A DNA stretch of 64,000 nucleotides, from positions 1 through 64,000 of the forward strand of contig LT642151.1 in the NCBI GenBank assembly GCA_900128585.1, given 5' to 3'. The position numbers and the translations under genes are program-made. The DNA comes from Stramenopiles sp. TOSAG23-3. Taxonomy: Eukaryota; Sar. The notes under the pieces were generated by a model, which saw nothing but the letters and a program-made list of their open reading frames with translations, searched no databases and was not told the DNA's origin. This document shows, piece by piece, positions 1 to 9,110 of the stretch; positions within the stretch are counted from its first letter, which is position 1, and each line of letters opens with the position of its first letter.

Positions 1-118
1 GCGAGCGAGTCGGTGCTGCAAGAGCTGTAACGCGGACATCGCTGATCACCCGCCTTCGCACAAAATGTGCAGCCGGTGCCTTGCCAAACCGAAAACCAAC
101 GTCGTTCTTTGTTTGAAA

Positions 119-745
119 ATGAGCTCTTCAAACCTAACAGCAGAACAAAGAGAACGAATGCGCATCAACAAAGAACGAGCACTGGCAAAAGTTGCGGAGA
201 GAAGGGAAAAAATAGCAGCACAGCAAAGGCTGCAACAGCAACAACAACGTCGAACCACTCAAACACATGATCAGCCCACGTCAACCACCACAACAGCAGA
301 ACAAAGAGAACGAATGCGCATCAACAAAGAACGAGCACTGGCAAAAGTCGCGGAGAGAAGGGAAAAAATAGCAGCACAGCAAAGGCTGCAACAGCAACAA
401 CATAAAAGACCAAGGACTCAACAACACCAACCGCAACAACAACGTCGAACCACTCAAACACATGATCAGCCCACGTCAACCACCACCGCTGCCTCGCCCG
501 CGTACTGCCCCGCAGCGCCACCCCTGAGGCCTGGTTCTACCACGCAAGTCGTAGCACATGTTGTCCCTCACCCACGTGCCTCGCCCAGACCTGTCGCTGT
601 ACCCTGCCCACCAATACCCACCCTACAAGCGAATACGAAAACCACTTTGACGGCGGAGCAAATGGATCGCATGAAAAAAAGTCGGGAAAGAGCATTGGCC
701 TATTGGTCTAGTCTATACTATTGCCAAGGGTATGATATTAAATAA
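119..745 (+). CDS. Small protein with three SMARCAL1-like RPA-binding motifs
   Basis: 208 residues from the ATG at 119; another in-frame ATG lies at 65, but the second gives a protein that begins just before the first motif. The pattern L-T-x-E-Q-R-x-x-M-x-x-N-K-x-R-A-L-A-K occurs at residues 6-32, again at 58-84, and in degenerate form from residue 177 near the C-terminus. It resembles the short N-terminal helix by which SMARCAL1/HARP binds RPA32. Between the copies lie Gln/Thr/Pro-rich, probably disordered linkers. No helicase or other enzymatic domain is present. The first two copies are almost identical in DNA, so they arose by a recent duplication. A role as an RPA-binding adaptor is inference; it could also be a broken piece of a larger repair gene. 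Confidence 0.55.
   Translation: MSSSNLTAEQRERMRINKERALAKVAERREKIAAQQRLQQQQQRRTTQTHDQPTSTTTTAEQRERMRINKERALAKVAERREKIAAQQRLQQQQHKRPRTQQHQPQQQRRTTQTHDQPTSTTTAASPAYCPAAPPLRPGSTTQVVAHVVPHPRASPRPVAVPCPPIPTLQANTKTTLTAEQMDRMKKSRERALAYWSSLYYCQGYDIK
136..490 (+). repeat. 156-bp tandem duplication inside the RPA-motif gene
   Basis: The segment beginning at 136 recurs at 292, a shift of 156 nt or 52 codons. Over the motif the copies differ by about one base. The second copy carries an extra 42 nt (14 codons) in its Gln-rich part. The frame is preserved, so the protein gains a second motif. Confidence 0.85.
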
Positions 746-1192
746 AAACCAATAATATTATCATCAATGATGATGATGATGTCGGAAAAAAAATATTTAT
801 ATTTAAAACAACAACAGCAGCACAGCATCAAGTAAAATCAATTCACACTAATTTTTTATATTATAATAAAAAAATAATATTTAATAATAATAATATAACT
901 AATAATAATAGTATTTACTTATTATAATATTTTAATAATAATACCAGGTCGGTAGTAGATACTATTAATACTAATAATAAAATAATAGTATAGGTCATTA
1001 TAATAATATAAAATATAAGGAAGAAGAAAAAATATTTACAATTTAAATTACGTCTGGAAAGGAATCATGGGAGATCATCTTCAAGAGGAGCAAAGGTCAA
1101 CCTTCTGTACCCATGTTCTACCATAGGAATTGTGGAAGAGAAACTTGTAATCGCCATCAAAGACAGGAACCCAAAACGTTGTTAGAAAAACG
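746..1192. other. AT-rich spacer, no gene seen
   Basis: AATAAA overlaps the stop of the preceding gene and could be its poly(A) signal. A short GAT microsatellite follows near 765-781, then very AT-rich TAATAA-type sequence to about 1040. The last 150 bases are less AT-rich and probably form the leader of the ABM gene. No coding frame or RNA gene is recognisable. Confidence 0.6.
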
Positions 1193-1816
1193 ATGCAATG
1201 CGTTTTGGCGAAATTAAAGTGCGGGTCGGACAGAACAAATCAATTTGAGCAGGCCTTCTTGAATGGGGCTGCTACCGTGCACGCGAATGAGCCTGGGTGC
1301 TTGGCTTATCAGTTGGCAAAAGATACAAAGAGGAAAGGTGAATATTACGTTTTAGAAGTCTACCAAAGCAAGGAATCTCTAAAAACGCATATGGTAAATT
1401 TGAAGAAAAATCCAAACAAAGCCCTGGTCTCCACATTAGCTGGACGGCCCGAGTTGAAAGTAATGAGCGTTATTGGGAACCCAGGAATAAAGGTTGGGTC
1501 CCCGTCGATTGCAATAGTTGCAGAAATTCCATGCAAAGACATGGATGGCATGAAAAACGCAATATTGCCTGCATTGAACCAGGTTCACACCAAGGAGCCT
1601 GGAAATTTAATGTACTGTGCAGCTCGAGACGAGAGCAACCAAAACATATTTTTTCTTGAGTTGTACACTGGCATGGAAGCCATTAAGACGCACGGCAAAA
1701 CGGAGTACTTTAAAGCCATGGGCAAACGCCAAGCACCACACATGGGCGGAAAAATTAAACTATCTATACTGCACACTGTTGGGCCTAGTGGGGCAAAGGC
1801 CAGTGCACGGTTGTGA
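1193..1816 (+). CDS. Tandem ABM-domain (dimeric alpha+beta barrel) protein
   Basis: 207 residues from an ATG start. Two similar halves each read as an antibiotic-biosynthesis-monooxygenase (ABM) domain: an opening beta strand, a helix, then E-P-G-x-L-x-Y, a second strand ending in E-x-Y, and a helix containing K-T-H. The first half is roughly residues 1-95 and the second 103-195. ABM domains normally pair as dimers to build one barrel, so the fusion would make a self-contained barrel. Family members include quinol monooxygenases, haem-degrading enzymes and proteins without known activity, and I see no residue that fixes the substrate. No targeting signal is obvious, so the protein is probably cytosolic. 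AATAAA lies about 65 bases past the stop. Confidence 0.75.
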   Translation: MQCVLAKLKCGSDRTNQFEQAFLNGAATVHANEPGCLAYQLAKDTKRKGEYYVLEVYQSKESLKTHMVNLKKNPNKALVSTLAGRPELKVMSVIGNPGIKVGSPSIAIVAEIPCKDMDGMKNAILPALNQVHTKEPGNLMYCAARDESNQNIFFLELYTGMEAIKTHGKTEYFKAMGKRQAPHMGGKIKLSILHTVGPSGAKASARL

Positions 1817-2061
1817 ACGCGGCCTGGAGTCACATTAAACAACAGGTTATAGTACACGTTAGTTTTGTAAAAATTTAAACAAAATAAACTTATCATTAAT
1901 TTAAGACACAACCTCTCGTACGAAGCAACATACTTCGTATTGTTAACATACCTCTCTCTGATATCGAATGTGAGCATAAGAGAGTATTCCTCAAAAGGCG
2001 CTTTAAAAACATACTTCTCTGAACGGGACAACTGTTAGAGTCAATCGGCGAGAAGTCCAAA

Positions 2062-2223
2062 ATGGGCAGAAAAAGAACGAAGAGCAAAAATGTGGCACCG
2101 CAAGTTAAGATCATCGTGGTATGGCATTCAAAAACTAGTCTTGACGTATACCAGTGTCCAATTTGGCAATGCGAAAAATATGGGATTATTTTTCTGCTAT
2201 TTGTTGTTGCAGACTCTTCGTGA
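2062..2223 (+). CDS. Possible very small basic ORF (uncertain)
   Basis: A 53-codon frame starts at an ATG with the basic N-terminus MGRKRTKSK and has a Cys-Pro-Ile-Trp-Gln-Cys stretch in the middle. The basic start loosely recalls the elongation factor Elf1/ELOF1, but the usual four-cysteine zinc ribbon is not complete. The sequence from about 2196 to 2212 looks like a polypyrimidine tract with TTGCAG, so a spliced gene or a decayed copy is possible. It lies between the ABM gene and the 3' end of the histidine phosphatase gene. Chance coding is quite likely. Confidence 0.15.
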   Translation: MGRKRTKSKNVAPQVKIIVVWHSKTSLDVYQCPIWQCEKYGIIFLLFVVADSS

Positions 2224-2336
2224 CCCATAGATGGTGCGGATTCTCTCTATGGAATTACCGAGTCTGCTTAAGGAATGCATTCAAAACGAGCGTGGAAGAA
2301 GAATTCAGGGCCTTACTTACTTGTTCTCCGTTTGGG

Positions 2337-3059
2337 CTACATAATTTTCTGGATCCTGTACATTTCCACTATTTTATTTAAGGCACCGACGCTTCCTTCG
2401 GTGGGCGCCCTGCCCACATCTACCGCCTCAACACAAAACCCGCACTCCTTTGGAGCATAAATGCTCTCTGGCAACAACATCTGGAGGCGCATGTTCAAAA
2501 AATCGGCGTGTGTGACAACTACGTTATTCTTAGCCTCCGTGCCATCACAGTACTGCCCCAAGGTCGTATGTACGTGCTTGACCCTGTCCGCAAACGCGCC
2601 AACCGTTTCATCGACCCCAGGCTGATTTTCTTCCCTGTTCCAAACAACGCGATCAAAGCCAAAACTCTTCGCTAAATCTTTCACTTCCTGTTCAGAGCAG
2701 TAGCACCAATCTTTTTCGAGCATATTGCTTTTGGAAAGGGCGCTTTTCACTTGTGTCATAACCTCGCCAAGTGAGTTGTCAATTATCAGCGTCGTAACTC
2801 CAAGACTTTGTCCCAGAATACACGCAGTTTGGAAACACCTCCTGAAGGGCGACGAAAATATTTTGTCTATATTGTACTGTTGAAGGTTTAAAGCGGCATT
2901 TTCTACCAGCTTTACATTGACTATCGGGGGATCATAAGGCCGAGAAGCCCGGTCTTCCCACGGACGGAGCGGCGTATTAGAGGACATGTCAGCACGGACG
3001 GAGTGCCTGAGAAGGCATACATACCTCCCCCGTGTCGTCCCTTCACTTGAAGCTGCCAT
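2337..3059 (-). CDS. Histidine phosphatase superfamily protein
   Basis: 240 residues from an ATG. The N-terminus carries the phosphate-pocket motif as L-R-H-S-V-R near residue 17, where most relatives have R-H-G. Further on come S-S-P-x-x-R-C-x-Q-T-A (the second pocket arginine) and V-V-V-T-H-A-D near residue 190 (the second catalytic histidine). The layout, including a D-x-P-Y/D-P-P region after the first motif, resembles the UBASH3/Sts and TFIIIC-tau55 branch rather than glycolytic phosphoglycerate mutase. The nucleophilic His and both Arg/His pocket elements are present, so activity is plausible despite the Gly-to-Ser change. The substrate is unknown; protein phosphotyrosine or a small phosphomonoester are both open. 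Confidence 0.75.
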   Translation of the reverse strand: MAASSEGTTRGRYVCLLRHSVRADMSSNTPLRPWEDRASRPYDPPIVNVKLVENAALNLQQYNIDKIFSSPFRRCFQTACILGQSLGVTTLIIDNSLGEVMTQVKSALSKSNMLEKDWCYCSEQEVKDLAKSFGFDRVVWNREENQPGVDETVGAFADRVKHVHTTLGQYCDGTEAKNNVVVTHADFLNMRLQMLLPESIYAPKECGFCVEAVDVGRAPTEGSVGALNKIVEMYRIQKIM

Positions 3060-3353
3060 ATAAACGCAAACAGCAGGAACCGGCCAACAGAAGAAAAAAA
3101 TCTAATTGACTCGCCAAACTTGATAATCTCAAATTTAATAAAGTAATAATTTCACCTTGCAGCTATTCGACCACCACCAACGTATGTTATTATTATCGAG
3201 GAGGGATCTCTACTTCGTATAAATTTGAAATTATTTTTATTTTTTTCTCATCATTGTTGTTGTTGTTGTTGCAAAATAATTATAATATTATTCTAGAAGA
3301 GAGAGAGGAACGATATAATATAATAATCGTATTATTGTAGTAGTAAACATTTA

Positions 3354-6300
3354 TTATGGAGACCTGCCTGCTCCCAGCCCGTCGCCTCCGCCACCTTCCA
3401 ACATGGTTTCGTACAAATTTGTGACTTCTCTAAGACTTTGTGCAGCGACAAGTTTTTGTTTTTTAATCTTTTCTTGCAGTGCCCCCAGATTCCGCCGTGA
3501 TAGACTTGCATCTTTAGAAGCCCTCGCTTCGCTCTCGGTAAGGCGGTCGACAGCACACCGAAGATCAAAGATGGTTTTGTCTTTTTTCTCAGCCTCGGCC
3601 TTTGCAGTCGTCAGCAAGCTGTCCACCCGAGACCGGTCGGAACCGGCCGCCTTCGCTTGGGCGGACAAAGTTTCGTTTAGCACTTTGAGTTTCTTCACGG
3701 CGTCCTTTTCTTTTTTCAACTCGTTTTTGAAGGTGGACATATGCGACCTAATGGAATCCATTTCGGACTCAATTTTTTGCAGGGTGCGCTCTTTTTTGCG
3801 AAGCTCACCTCGCATTCCATCCACATTATCGGCATCCAGTTCGCTTCTAAGGTTCTCTACGATCGACTCCAATTCTTCGCGAATTTGCAGAGACGAACTC
3901 AATTGGTCTTGGGCGACGGCAAGATCTTCTTCGTTCTCTTCCAAGCGGTCGCGACAATTCGATGCATCGTTCTCTGCACGTTTTAACGTGGACTTTAAGT
4001 CCTTGATGGTATCGTCTTTGTCGGCGAGCATGGCATCTTTGACACGCACGATGGTGCTTTTTTCATCCTCCATGCACTTGATGATTTCCTCCGACTTGGA
4101 CAGGCGCCCGTGAAGCGCACGGGTTTTTGCCTGTGCTTCTTTCATATCTTCCTCAAATTTTGTAAATGATTGGATCCGTTCCATCAAAACGTGCTTTTCT
4201 GCATTCAACTTCTTAATCTGACCGACCTGCTTCTGGAAATCGCTCTGTGCACTTTCTAGTTTCTTTTGAAATTCTGCCGCCGTCTCATCGCGTCGCTCTT
4301 TCCCCTTCAACGCGGCCGTCGCAATGGCGCTGTCGCTTTCCTTTTTCAGAATCATTTTTTCTTCTTTTAGCCTACGTATGGAGGTTCTCTGGTCTTCCAA
4401 CACTTGCTTCAAATCCTTAACAAGCGATTTTGCCTGCTCATCGTTCTGCTGCAAGGCAGTTACCGAGCGTCTCAACGTGGCATTCTCTTTCATGGAACCT
4501 TCGTACGCCGACTGAACCTTTTGCAACGCTGCTTTCAACCGGCCATTTTTTCCCGCGAAGCCTTCGTAAGTCTTTGTGGCCTCCGCCTTTGCATGTACAA
4601 GGCCTTCGTTGATGGACATGATCATTTGTTTTCGGACATCCAACTCCCCCTTTAAATTCTCAATGGCGGCATTCATTCTCTCAGCATCTGTGCCCCTGTC
4701 GCGCTTGCTTTGCTCTAACGATTGCAGCAGCCCTGTGTTCTGACGCTCCAACGCCCCGATCTTTTCGCCAAGGGAGTCTTTCACTCGGCCCAACTCTGCG
4801 TTCAGACTAATTAAGCGCTCCGACAGCGCCCCCTCTTGCTTTGCCATGCTTTGTTTCAACCCGAAGGACGTCTGCAATGCAGCTTCCTGGTGTTCCTTTA
4901 GCGCCGCCTCGGCGGTGTCTGCCCGCTGCGTTTCCAGGGTCAAACGCTGCAGGATTTTCACTTTCTCCACCTCCAGCTCCGAGCGCAGCATTGCTTTTTC
5001 ACGCTTTGCTTCTGTTTGCAGGTCGACCAGCATCGACTCTCGCTCTGCTTCGCACCGCTTCAATTTAAGCTTCAGGTCCGATTCTGCCATTTCCTTGTCC
5101 ACGAACATCTCTTGCTCTTGCGACTCGCATTTCATTTTCCACGAGCGGAGGTCACTGGTTACACGAAACATCTCATCGGCGTGCAGGGCCGCGTTCGCCC
5201 GCAGCTCGGCTTCGGCTTCCCTCCGTTGGGTTTCGACTTTCACGTGCATCTCATTGACCTGCTTGCGGCAGTTTTCCTCGAAATTTGCAGCTTGAGATTT
5301 CAGCTTGGATTCCCATTCGTTTGCCTTGTCTTGCAGGCCACCTTCAGCCTTCTTCAATTTTCCGGCGAACTCGTCGCGTTCCAGTTCCAACTTTCGTATC
5401 GTCTTTTCCAGCCCAGCAATCTTTTCTCCCACGGAAGAATCAACGACCACAGTGGCAGCCGCCTGGACCGTGGCGAGGTCTACCGTATCGGCGTCGAGCT
5501 TCCCGCCCCCTTCGGGTTGTTGCTCGCTCCCCTGTTGTTTGGGGTTTGTATCTAGCTCGACTTTGTGCCCTTGGACGCTCATTCCGGCATCGCTTTTGGA
5601 TGATCGACTGTTCCCCGAGTCTTCGCGCACATCCTGCACAGGTATTTGCCGCTGAACCCCAACAGCCGACGGTCCGTCGGCGTACTTTGAACGTTTCCCA
5701 GGCACCTTTGGGTTTCTAGTTTTCTTGTCTTTCCGCCATGGATTACTTTTGGTGCCCGACGCAGGCACGACGGCAGACTCCTTGTCTTCCACATCCGGGG
5801 CGACGCGCCCTTCTTGAGCCAGTTGCTCACGTTTCGCCTTTTCTTCTTTTGCTTTCCTTCTCATGTGGCGATGGCGGGCTTTTGTCGATTGAATTATCGC
5901 CAGGCGAGTTTCCAGTCGACGCAGTCGAAGATCGTTCTGCCCGTACGACGCGTCCTCGCCAGAGGGAAGCGGCGGCCTTTGGTTCCCATTCCGTTTGGGA
6001 GATTTCCCTAGTCGTTTTCGTGCAATCATTGTCGCTCTCTCTATTGCAGGGGTGCTGATTTCCTTAACACGTAATGGTTTCCCGTCCTCATCCACGAACG
6101 TCCTGGCCGTCTCGGCGCTGGGTGTTGTCTCCACCACGTTCGACTCGGGGCCAGAGTCTTGCGGGGATGTTCTAGGGACGACGTCCCTGCCGTCTGCCTC
6201 GGGGACCGCATCGCTTTTCTCTTGCAAGCATCTCGCTTTCTCTTCCTCGGCCTTCATTCTTCTAACAAACCTCAACAAATCGGACGCTTCATCCCCGGGC

Positions 6301-6983
6301 TTTCCGTTTCCAAGGGTCCCGTTTCCAGCTGTTCGAAGAGTCTCCGCAAATGGCTGCTCGTCCAGGACGGCAAGGCGAGGAAGACACTTTTGGACGACAT
6401 GAAGGTATCCCCTTTTCTGCGCCACCGAGTTCATCCGGTGCGCCCCGCGTCCGCTTCGCTGCTTTGTAGCGAAGACCAGACGCTCCAGCGTCGGGCATCT
6501 GTTCAAGTCCAGCAACTCCTCCAGGTCCCCAACGAAGTTTTCCCGAAGGTCCAATTCTCTGAGCTTGTGCTCCGGAGAGCACTGCTTCAAGCCTTCCAGC
6601 GACCGAATCCTGTTGTAGGCAAGATTCATGTATTCTAACTGCCGCAAGCTCGACAAGCCGTCGATTTCTGCGATGCGATTACACGCCAAGTCTACCCGTT
6701 GAAGACGAGAACAGGTCCACAACTCCGACGCGTCCATTACTTCAATCAAATTGGAGGACAGGTTCAAATTGACCAGCAGGGTCAAAGCACCAATGCCTTC
6801 CATAGAAGTAAGGGAGTTGCAGTGCAGGTTCAAATCAATAACGGTGCTGCTAAAGAGCGAATAGTTCGGCAACTGAACGATAGACCCCAACCCAGCGTCT
6901 ATTTCCGAGACTATTCGTGGCCCCGATTCCACCACATCATCGGCTTCAAATTCCCTGCCCACAGTGTGATACGTTGAAGCCAT
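3354..6983 (-). CDS. LRR + long coiled-coil protein, LRRCC1/VFL1-like
   Basis: 1209 residues from the first ATG at 6983. Four to five leucine-rich repeats of the SDS22-like type (L-x-x-L-x-L-x-x-N-x-I) occupy about residues 47-165, followed by the usual C-terminal cap region ending in P-x-L-x-x-L-D. A basic, low-complexity linker with several K/R clusters follows. From roughly residue 510 to the end the protein is almost continuous heptad-rich coiled coil. This order and length match LRRCC1/CLERC of animals and VFL1 of Chlamydomonas, which sit in the distal lumen of centrioles and basal bodies and set their rotational polarity. A role at the basal body is inferred from architecture; other LRR/coiled-coil centrosomal proteins are alternatives. 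Confidence 0.6.
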   Translation of the reverse strand: MASTYHTVGREFEADDVVESGPRIVSEIDAGLGSIVQLPNYSLFSSTVIDLNLHCNSLTSMEGIGALTLLVNLNLSSNLIEVMDASELWTCSRLQRVDLACNRIAEIDGLSSLRQLEYMNLAYNRIRSLEGLKQCSPEHKLRELDLRENFVGDLEELLDLNRCPTLERLVFATKQRSGRGAHRMNSVAQKRGYLHVVQKCLPRLAVLDEQPFAETLRTAGNGTLGNGKPGDEASDLLRFVRRMKAEEEKARCLQEKSDAVPEADGRDVVPRTSPQDSGPESNVVETTPSAETARTFVDEDGKPLRVKEISTPAIERATMIARKRLGKSPKRNGNQRPPLPSGEDASYGQNDLRLRRLETRLAIIQSTKARHRHMRRKAKEEKAKREQLAQEGRVAPDVEDKESAVVPASGTKSNPWRKDKKTRNPKVPGKRSKYADGPSAVGVQRQIPVQDVREDSGNSRSSKSDAGMSVQGHKVELDTNPKQQGSEQQPEGGGKLDADTVDLATVQAAATVVVDSSVGEKIAGLEKTIRKLELERDEFAGKLKKAEGGLQDKANEWESKLKSQAANFEENCRKQVNEMHVKVETQRREAEAELRANAALHADEMFRVTSDLRSWKMKCESQEQEMFVDKEMAESDLKLKLKRCEAERESMLVDLQTEAKREKAMLRSELEVEKVKILQRLTLETQRADTAEAALKEHQEAALQTSFGLKQSMAKQEGALSERLISLNAELGRVKDSLGEKIGALERQNTGLLQSLEQSKRDRGTDAERMNAAIENLKGELDVRKQMIMSINEGLVHAKAEATKTYEGFAGKNGRLKAALQKVQSAYEGSMKENATLRRSVTALQQNDEQAKSLVKDLKQVLEDQRTSIRRLKEEKMILKKESDSAIATAALKGKERRDETAAEFQKKLESAQSDFQKQVGQIKKLNAEKHVLMERIQSFTKFEEDMKEAQAKTRALHGRLSKSEEIIKCMEDEKSTIVRVKDAMLADKDDTIKDLKSTLKRAENDASNCRDRLEENEEDLAVAQDQLSSSLQIREELESIVENLRSELDADNVDGMRGELRKKERTLQKIESEMDSIRSHMSTFKNELKKEKDAVKKLKVLNETLSAQAKAAGSDRSRVDSLLTTAKAEAEKKDKTIFDLRCAVDRLTESEARASKDASLSRRNLGALQEKIKKQKLVAAQSLREVTNLYETMLEGGGGDGLGAGRSP

Positions 6984-7529
6984 CTTTTGCCGCCAACAGT
7001 CAGCCCACGAGCGTAGTTGGTGTACCAAAGGTCCCTTGCCGACTCGGCTTACTTGCCTCCCCTTACGCAATCGAACGAACGCCGTGGAATAGATATATTA
7101 ATCGAACGCTTGAACCGAAACGGGACTAACTATGATTCAAAACCCCAAACCACAACGTAGATGCAAGATTTCTTCCTCAAACATCTTATCTTTTCATCGA
7201 AGTTTGAAAATGAACATCTGATATCGTTTATTATACGATCCTTTTTTGATCCTTTTCTTTTTCTTTCTTCTTCCTACTAGTTTCTAACAACTACTAATAA
7301 AAATAATAATAATTTCAATTTTTTCAAATTAATTGTTGTTGTTATATTTTAATTATTTTTATTTTATTTCTATATTATAATTTTGTTGTAGTACGAAAGA
7401 AGAAGTTACAATATTTATTAGCAGCACCATCATCATTTTATTATTAAATTAAATTTGAATTTATTATTGTACTTAATAAGTGTTATTACCAATGTATAGG
7501 ATACAAATGATATTGAATCCCTATTGTTA
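6984..7529. other. AT-rich spacer between two minus-strand genes
   Basis: This holds the presumed promoter and leader of the LRRCC1-like gene and the 3' flank of the WW-methyltransferase gene. It is strongly AT-rich from about 7250 on, with poly-T, TAATAA and short GAA runs. No gene or recognisable RNA is visible. Confidence 0.6.
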
Positions 7530-9110
7530 TTATCGTTTTCGTTTCCGTTTTTTCTTTTCTAACAATGCTTGTGTTACTTTTTTTTGATGGCTAACTTTAT
7601 CGTTTTTTGGAGGTGCATAGGATAGTATGTAATCACTAAGTGAGGTATGGCCTTTGCTAAGTGCACTGTGGTGCGGCGCTTCCCCCCAACTGTTTTCTGC
7701 ATGCTTGTTTGCCCCGTACTCCAATAATAGTTCGACCACTCGAAAGTGCCCATTGTACGCTGCACTGTGGAGGGGGGTCCCCTTCTTGATGTTGGCTGCA
7801 CTTGGGTTGGCGTTGAAGTGGTCTATGAGTACGCGCACGATGTCCGCGTTGCCATTTTCCGCGGCATACATGAGAAGGGATTTGTGGTTCTCATCGAAGT
7901 GTTCCAAGTGATTCCTCGCACCATAGCACGTCCCGCCTTGGCGAAGACTGTATTTGAACATTTCGGCCGAGCCGTTTTGGGCGCTGGCCAACTTCTGTAA
8001 ATTCTTAAATTGCTTCTTGATGTAGTCCTGCTCCACGTCCTTGAGCAGTTGTATCTTTAAAACTTTCCGTTTGTGAATCGGGGTATACGTCCACACCTGG
8101 TTGGAATCCAAATAGACTGGCATCCCGTACTTCATTGACACCTCTTTCACCGCACGTTTTGTGCCCTTGTGCTCGAACCCCGCCCCTACTATGGTGTACT
8201 TCATTTCCCCCGTATCCGGGTCCAGCGGGACTCCCCACAGGTCGATGATCGTGTCCAAGTCCTGCCTCACACGTTCGTACTCGCGGTCGGCGTCCACGAA
8301 AATGACGTCGGGCACTACGCCTGCGGCATGCAAAAATTTCATGGAATCGCAAGTGTCTCCTTGGATCGCCGTCACCCCAGACACGCAATCGTCCCCCTTC
8401 ATGCCTTTGTTCAACCGCTCCCGGCAGCCCCATGTGTTTTGTAAAAAGCAATCTTTCAACGAGTGACGACTCACGTTCACGAGTTCGTTTTTGTCGTACT
8501 GGTTGCGATGGTTCTGCAGCAGGTACGAGCTGCTCCAAAGGTCAACGGCAAACACTTGCGCCCTGGGGGCCAACTCGGCCAAACGCTGTGTGCTCTTTCC
8601 GTAAAAGGCCCCCAATTCAACGATGCAGCGCACGTTTGTCTTCGAAAGAAGCTGGTCAAAAATGTATTTGTGGGACTCGTAGAACCAGCCCAGTACGTAC
8701 GCCCGGTGCTGCGGCCTGGCCGCGGGGTACGGAAGGACCTTGACCGACGCCGCAAGTTCGTCCTGCACTTTATCCCCTGGTTTCGTTGCCTCTGTCGCCT
8801 GGATTGGTGCCCCAGGGATCGACGTTGGCGCTTGAGGTGGTCCCCCGCGCGCGGCCGGGGCCGACCGCGCAGACGCGGCCGGCTGCCCCTGTGCCTTCCT
8901 TTGCGCCAACTCCTTTATCGCTTGGACCGAGTCTGCCTTCTCGTTTGTGTACACGTTAAAATAACGCTTTATATTGTTCTTCGTGTCTTTCCATTCGAAG
9001 ACCCACCCATCCGGCAAACCCTTCTCACTGTAAAAACTTTTCTTCAACGCACTGTTAAAGTAGTAAGGGACACCAGTAGACCGGGAGACGGCTCTTTGCC
9101 AACCGCTCAT
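7530..9110 (-). CDS. WW-WW-methyltransferase-ankyrin fusion protein
   Basis: 526 residues from the first ATG at 9110. Residues 3-30 and about 34-62 look like two WW-type modules (G-W-Q...P-Y-Y-F-N and G-W-V...R-Y-F-N), followed by an Ala/Pro-rich linker. Residues 130-350 read as a class I SAM-dependent methyltransferase of the Methyltransf_24 type: V-E-L-G-x-x-x-G-K-S-T is motif I (about 164-174), F-A-V-D-L is the acidic loop, and V-I-F-V-D-A-D-R-x-Y is the later strand. Residues 410-500 hold about three ankyrin repeats (T-P-L-H-S-A-A-Y-N-G-H). The last residues are a Lys/Arg run that could be a nuclear signal. WW plus methyltransferase recalls PCIF1, which binds RNA polymerase II, but its N-P-P-F catalytic motif is absent. 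The methyl acceptor is unknown. Confidence 0.7.
   Translation of the reverse strand: MSGWQRAVSRSTGVPYYFNSALKKSFYSEKGLPDGWVFEWKDTKNNIKRYFNVYTNEKADSVQAIKELAQRKAQGQPAASARSAPAARGGPPQAPTSIPGAPIQATEATKPGDKVQDELAASVKVLPYPAARPQHRAYVLGWFYESHKYIFDQLLSKTNVRCIVELGAFYGKSTQRLAELAPRAQVFAVDLWSSSYLLQNHRNQYDKNELVNVSRHSLKDCFLQNTWGCRERLNKGMKGDDCVSGVTAIQGDTCDSMKFLHAAGVVPDVIFVDADREYERVRQDLDTIIDLWGVPLDPDTGEMKYTIVGAGFEHKGTKRAVKEVSMKYGMPVYLDSNQVWTYTPIHKRKVLKIQLLKDVEQDYIKKQFKNLQKLASAQNGSAEMFKYSLRQGGTCYGARNHLEHFDENHKSLLMYAAENGNADIVRVLIDHFNANPSAANIKKGTPLHSAAYNGHFRVVELLLEYGANKHAENSWGEAPHHSALSKGHTSLSDYILSYAPPKNDKVSHQKKVTQALLEKKKRKRKR

Noticed and set aside
2154-2460. Plus-strand frames after the ABM gene
   Set aside because: No recognisable domain, and the second part is antisense to the end of the histidine phosphatase gene.
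3403-4113. Plus-strand frame opposite the LRRCC1-like gene
   Set aside because: Shadow of a coiled-coil gene; Ser/Phe/Leu-rich antisense composition and no family resemblance.
7530-9110. Assignment of the WW-methyltransferase as PCIF1
   Set aside because: The catalytic N-P-P-F motif of PCIF1 is not present and the methyltransferase motifs fit another family.
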